64,000 nucleotides of DNA, taken from assembly GCF_025499425.1 (NCBI RefSeq), contig NZ_JAIMCB010000005.1:305464-369463 (forward strand), given 5' to 3'. Position 1 is the stretch's first letter. Each line of letters starts with the position of its first letter. The DNA comes from Acidiferrimicrobium sp. IK. Lineage in GTDB: Bacteria > Actinomycetota > Acidimicrobiia > Acidimicrobiales > Palsa-688. The notes beneath the pieces were generated by a model that made no database searches, was not told where the DNA came from, and saw only the letters and a list, made by a program, of their open reading frames with translations. Of the stretch, positions 60,791 to 64,000 are shown piece by piece. The translations under genes were made by a program, and so were the position numbers.

Positions 60791-60840
60791 TGGACTGACG
60801 AGTCCAGTAGAGCGGAAGAAGTATTGGACTGTCAAGTCCA
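60791..60840. promoter_or_regulatory. Twin TetR operators between peroxiredoxin-like and TetR genes
   Basis: Two copies of TGGACT-N4-AGTCCA (60791-60806 and 60825-60840), centres 34 bp apart. On the minus strand the second contains a perfect -35 TTGACA (60835-60830), 18 nt from TCTACT (60811-60806), which overlaps the first operator. On the plus strand AATACT at about 60849 would start the TetR mRNA at its ATG (leaderless). Binding should block both promoters. Confidence 0.8.
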
Positions 60841-60860
60841 CTTGGGGGAATACTGGGGTC

Positions 60861-61511
60861 ATGGGAGCCGCACCGACGACCGAGAGAGGGCGTTCCACCC
60901 GCCAGCGGATAGTCGCCGCGGCGCGGGAGGTGGTAGCCGAGAAGGGGGCGTCGGCGGCCAGCCTGGACGACGTCGGCGCCCGGGCACCGGCGTCTCGCAG
61001 CCAGCTGTACCACTACTTCGACGACAAGAACGACCTGCTCAAGGCGGTGGCCGAGGCCACCAACGAGATGGTGCTGGGCGAACAGCAGGAGCTCTTCGCT
61101 GGCCTCGGCACCTGGGAGGGCTTGGTCCGCTGGACTGACGCCTTGGTGGCCATCCAGGAGCGGCACGGAGGTGAGGGCGGATGCCCGATCGCCAACCTCC
61201 TCAGCCAGGTCGGCGAGCACCACGACCAGATCCGGGTGGTGCTCACGTCCGGATACGACCGGTGGGAGGAGCACATCCGCGCCGGCCTGACCGCCATGAT
61301 CGCGTCGGGCGAGCTACGTCCCGACACCGACGCAGACTGGCTGGCGACCTCGACGCTGGCCAGCCTGCAAGGCGGCCTGGTCCTGACCCAAGCCCGGCGG
61401 GATCCCCGCAGCTTGCGCCGAGCCCTAGACGGCGCCCTGGCCCTCGTCGCGACCTACCGGAGCGGCGAGCGGCTCGGGGACACGGATCGGGGGAGGCCGC
61501 CGGCGGTCTAG
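60861..61511 (+). CDS. TetR-family regulator
   Basis: 216 residues, ATG 60861 with no Shine-Dalgarno site; leaderless. The HTH is GASAASLDDVGARAPASRSQLYHYFDDK, and the C-terminal part fits YxiX/AcrR-like members. Likely represses itself and the divergent peroxiredoxin-like gene through the two TGGACT palindromes. Shares CTAG with the stop of the following phosphoribosyltransferase. Confidence 0.88.
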   Translation: MGAAPTTERGRSTRQRIVAAAREVVAEKGASAASLDDVGARAPASRSQLYHYFDDKNDLLKAVAEATNEMVLGEQQELFAGLGTWEGLVRWTDALVAIQERHGGEGGCPIANLLSQVGEHHDQIRVVLTSGYDRWEEHIRAGLTAMIASGELRPDTDADWLATSTLASLQGGLVLTQARRDPRSLRRALDGALALVATYRSGERLGDTDRGRPPAV

Positions 61512-62026
61512 TGCCCCAAGGCGGCGGACTCGCCGGTCCCCTTGCCGGCGACGGGCGGCTGCGAGGACCACGGGAAGTCGATCCAGCGGTCGGTCCTGGC
61601 CCACGCGTACTCGCAGGCGATGACCGACGCCGGCTTCTCGTAGAGCACCGCGGCGCGCACGTCGGCCACCTTGCCCCGGCAGAAGTCGTGGACCAGGGCG
61701 AGGGTGTGCCCGGTGTCGGCGACGTCGTCGGCGACGAGGACCTTGGCGTGCTCCAGGTTGACCAGCTCAGGGGTCGGGGGGAGCACCACTGGCAACGGGA
61801 GCCGCTCGTCGATCCCGGTGTAGTACTCGACGTTCATCAGGTGGATGTTCTTGACGCTGAGCGCGTAGCCGAGGGCCCCGGCTACGAACAGGCCGCCCCG
61901 GGCGATGGACAGGATCAAGTCGGGCACGAAGCCGTCAGCGGCGACGGTTTCCGCCAGTTCCCGGCTGGCGGCACCGAAACGCTCCCAGGTCAGGATCTCT
62001 CGTTCGCGAGCCGGAGGAGCGTCCAT
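61508..62026 (-). CDS. Phosphoribosyltransferase
   Basis: 172 residues from ATG 62026. The PRPP motif is VLVADDVADTGHTLALV and the N-terminal part has PDLILSIARGGLFVAGALG. Resembles xanthine/hypoxanthine phosphoribosyltransferases of the Gpt/Hpt-like (ComF-distinct) type. Substrate not determined. Tail-to-tail with the TetR gene. Confidence 0.82.
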   Translation of the reverse strand: MDAPPAREREILTWERFGAASRELAETVAADGFVPDLILSIARGGLFVAGALGYALSVKNIHLMNVEYYTGIDERLPLPVVLPPTPELVNLEHAKVLVADDVADTGHTLALVHDFCRGKVADVRAAVLYEKPASVIACEYAWARTDRWIDFPWSSQPPVAGKGTGESAALGH

Positions 62027-62073
62027 CCGGGGAGGGTAGCTGCCTCGATGCCCGCAGGGCGACGCCGGGGCGC

Positions 62074-62763
62074 CTACCCGGCGGCGAGGGCCACATGGGC
62101 CAGGACCACCGCCACCGCGTGGTCCACCAACTGGCGCCGGGACGGCGTGATGGAGCCGTCCAGCCACGCCGAGAAGAGGTGGGCAAGCGCCCCGACCATG
62201 CTCACAGCCGACATGGCCCGCAGCGGGCCCCGGCCGCCGGCCTCGCCGGGGAGCTGGTCCTCGATGAGGGCGCCGAACGACGGGAGCAGGTTCGCGCCCG
62301 CCGCCGCGAGCGTCGGGTCACCGAAGGCCTCGAGCAGCAGTACCCGCCCCTTGCGGGGATCGTCGATCACGATGCCCATGAACGCCTCGACGACCGCCCG
62401 GGCTCGAGCGGGCGGATCGGGGGGGCTGGCGGCCACCGCGGCCGCCAGCGCCTGCTGCGCCTCGAGCGCGACCCGCTCGTAGACGGCCAGGAGGAAGGCG
62501 TCGCGGTCGGTGAAGCTCTCGTAGAAGTAGCGCTCGGTGAGCCTCGCCGAGCGGCACACCGACCGGACGGTGACCGCCGCGGTGCCGCCCGAACCCATCA
62601 GGTCGAGCCCGGCGTCGAGCAGCCGGCCCTGACGGGCCCGCCGGCGGTCTTCGATCGTGGTGCCCGCCCAGCCCGGGGCCCGCGCCGGGGACGCGCCGTC
62701 CGCCGCAGCGCCTGTCGTGGCGGCCCGTCGCGCCCGGCTGTGGGGGGCGGAGGCGTCGGACAT
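62074..62763 (-). CDS. TetR-family regulator (second)
   Basis: 229 residues, ATG 62763. The HTH is GGTAAVTVRSVCRSARLTERYFYESFTDR. A ~35-residue N-terminal extension is low complexity. Divergent from the MpaB-type gene; the intergenic palindrome at 62779-62829 is the likely operator for both. Confidence 0.87.
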   Translation of the reverse strand: MSDASAPHSRARRAATTGAAADGASPARAPGWAGTTIEDRRRARQGRLLDAGLDLMGSGGTAAVTVRSVCRSARLTERYFYESFTDRDAFLLAVYERVALEAQQALAAAVAASPPDPPARARAVVEAFMGIVIDDPRKGRVLLLEAFGDPTLAAAGANLLPSFGALIEDQLPGEAGGRGPLRAMSAVSMVGALAHLFSAWLDGSITPSRRQLVDHAVAVVLAHVALAAG

Positions 62764-62778
62764 GCCAGCCAGGCTGGC

Positions 62779-62829
62779 AGTTGACTACGGGCGTTGTCAA
62801 TCGTATGGTGACAACGTGCGTAGTCAACT
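62779..62829. promoter_or_regulatory. Concentric palindromic operator with two overlapping promoters
   Basis: Outer arms AGTTGACTACG (62779-62789) and CGTAGTCAACT (62819-62829) and inner arms CGTTGTCA (62792-62799) and TGACAACG (62809-62816) share one centre at 62804. Rightward: TTGACT (62781-62786), N17, TATGGT (62804-62809), seven bases before GTG 62816. Leftward: TTGACT (62827-62822), N16, TACGAT. Both promoters lie inside the dyad. Confidence 0.85.
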
Positions 62830-63847
62830 CGTGGACGACACCGACACCGACACCGATACCGACACCCCCACCGGAACCGGGTCGGGGCTCGCCCCGGAGG
62901 CCGCCGAAGCGCGGGGCGCAGCCCGCCGGCCGGCCGCCAAGGGCCTCGGGCCCGACTCGCTGACCTGGAAGTACTTCGGCGACTGGCGGGGCATGCTCCT
63001 CGGCCTGTGGGCCGGTTCGCTGCAAAACATGCACCCCGGGCTGGGAGCCGGCGTGGAGGAGCACTCGGACTTCTTCGCCGAGCGGTGGGCCCGCCTGCTG
63101 CGCTCCTTGTACCCGATCAACGGAGTGGTCTACGACGGTGACCGGGCAGAGCAGACCGCCCGGGAGATCCGCGGGTACCACACCACCATCAAGGGGGTGG
63201 ACAGCCAGGGGCGGCGCTATCACGCTCTGGACCCCGACACGTTCTACTGGGCGCACGCCACGTTTTTCATGAGCATCATCGTCCTAAACGAGCACTTCGG
63301 TGACCGCCTGAGCGAGGACCAGAAGCGCCAGCTCTACGACGAGAGCATCGAGTGGTACCGGCTCTACGGCGTCAGCATGCGCCCGGTACCGCCCGACTGG
63401 GAGAGCTTCCAGGCGTACTGGGACCACATGTGCGAGGAGGTGCTGGAGGACAACCGGGCCACCCGGGACGTGCTGGATCTCAGCCACCTGCCCAAGCCGC
63501 CGTTCTTGGAGTGGCTGCCCGCGCCGGCGTGGAGCGCCCTGCGGATCCCCATCGCCTCGAGCTTCACTTGGCTGACCGCCGGCCTGTACCCTCCCGCGGT
63601 GCGCGAGCGGCTGGGCCTGCGGTGGGGCCCGGCGGATCAGGCGGCGCTGTCGGTGGTGGGCACCGCGGTGCGGCTGGGCTGGTCGTTGCTCCCCGAGGCG
63701 GTGCGGCTCCACCCCCGCGCCCGGGCCGGCTGGCAGCGGGCCCGGGGCGAGATCCCGCCCGACGCCCCGCTGATCGAGACCCCTCGGCGTAACCTCCCTC
63801 CGCCCGACGCCCGGGGCAACCCGAAGCACTACTGCCCCTACAGCTGA
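62816..63847 (+). CDS. MpaB/DUF2236-type oxygenase
   Basis: About 343 residues. The GTG at 62816 is chosen because it begins seven bases after a good -10 (leaderless); a Thr/Asp repeat (DTDTDTDTDT) follows it. The family pattern is RRYHALDPDTFYWAHATFFMS with conserved His, preceded by GDRAEQTAREIRGYHTTIKG. DUF2236 enzymes include latex-clearing rubber oxygenases (Lcp) and mycophenolic-acid oxygenase, which bind haem b; substrate unknown. Regulated by the divergent TetR. Confidence 0.8.
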   Translation: MRSQLVDDTDTDTDTDTPTGTGSGLAPEAAEARGAARRPAAKGLGPDSLTWKYFGDWRGMLLGLWAGSLQNMHPGLGAGVEEHSDFFAERWARLLRSLYPINGVVYDGDRAEQTAREIRGYHTTIKGVDSQGRRYHALDPDTFYWAHATFFMSIIVLNEHFGDRLSEDQKRQLYDESIEWYRLYGVSMRPVPPDWESFQAYWDHMCEEVLEDNRATRDVLDLSHLPKPPFLEWLPAPAWSALRIPIASSFTWLTAGLYPPAVRERLGLRWGPADQAALSVVGTAVRLGWSLLPEAVRLHPRARAGWQRARGEIPPDAPLIETPRRNLPPPDARGNPKHYCPYS

Positions 63848-64000
63848 CCGCTGCCCGGGGAGGAGGCGGCGGTGCTGCTAGGACACTGTTGAACAACCCA
63901 CGTTTTCCGGGTTCAGCGACTCGGGTTCACGAGCGAGGGGCATCCGGGTGTGACTGACCGACGAACCGGTCGTTGTGAGCGCCGTTTTGTGGGCGTGGTG
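63848..64000. other. Right-edge stretch, possible start of another element
   Basis: No complete gene. GGACACTGTTGAACAACCC at about 63881 looks like the terminal repeat of some insertion sequences, and an open frame starts at GTG 63950 and runs off the edge. Both are too short to assign. Confidence 0.25.

Overview
This window looks like a high-G+C actinobacterial chromosome, most likely from the class Acidimicrobiia. That assignment is inferred from gene content: phosphatidylinositol mannoside (PIM) genes, a mycothiol-type ligase (MshC-like), an F420-dependent NADP reductase, DUF3151, a C-terminal Cys cluster on the ferrochelatase, and a secreted protein built from 42-residue repeats of the 'GYWLVASDGG' kind. 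Genes are dense and often share 4-nt start/stop overlaps (GTGA or ATGA) within operons. Three convergent pairs share exactly one CTAG tail to tail.

Layout. 1-7 kb: a membrane glycosyltransferase facing a minus-strand PIM operon (pgsA, patA, pimA) that is split between patA and pimA by a 2.7-kb decayed island bounded by 33-bp direct repeats. 7-20 kb: an EF-G-like GTPase, then thrS-HIT, fmdB-lipoprotein, npdG-mshC, RNase D, a SigF-type sigma factor, flavin reductase, DUF3151-SUFU, HIT-GNAT. 20-30 kb: tyrS, an AlkA-like glycosylase, a hydrolase, a Thr/Pro-rich surface protein with a membrane diguanylate cyclase behind a sigma-28-type promoter, a Ser/Thr kinase coupled to an HhH-PHP protein, and mobA-fdhD. 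30-44 kb: an acyl-CoA dehydrogenase, cold-shock protein, GH38 alpha-mannosidase, rRNA/tRNA methyltransferase, MFS transporter, dehydrogenase, enoyl-CoA hydratase, argS, an ABC ATPase, topoisomerase IB, dienelactone hydrolase. 44-50 kb: the exported DUF1800/DUF1501 pair, a second enoyl-CoA hydratase, and the secreted repeat/3D-domain protein behind a leader resembling the ribosomal L10 leader. 50-64 kb: an ABC-F ATPase, hemH coupled to an acyl-CoA dehydrogenase, an IS607-type recombinase remnant, a PIG-L deacetylase, ahcY, a NadD-like protein, a 55-residue membrane protein, a HAD phosphatase, a 5'-truncated MDR oxidoreductase, and two TetR-controlled divergent gene pairs with clear palindromic operators.

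Most of the window is housekeeping. The least ordinary parts are the split PIM operon and its island cargo, the L10-like leader in front of a non-ribosomal secreted protein, the sigma-28-type promoter, and the two palindromic intergenic regions near 60.8 and 62.8 kb. No rRNA, tRNA or CRISPR array was seen. All family names rest on reading motifs by eye; no database search was run.
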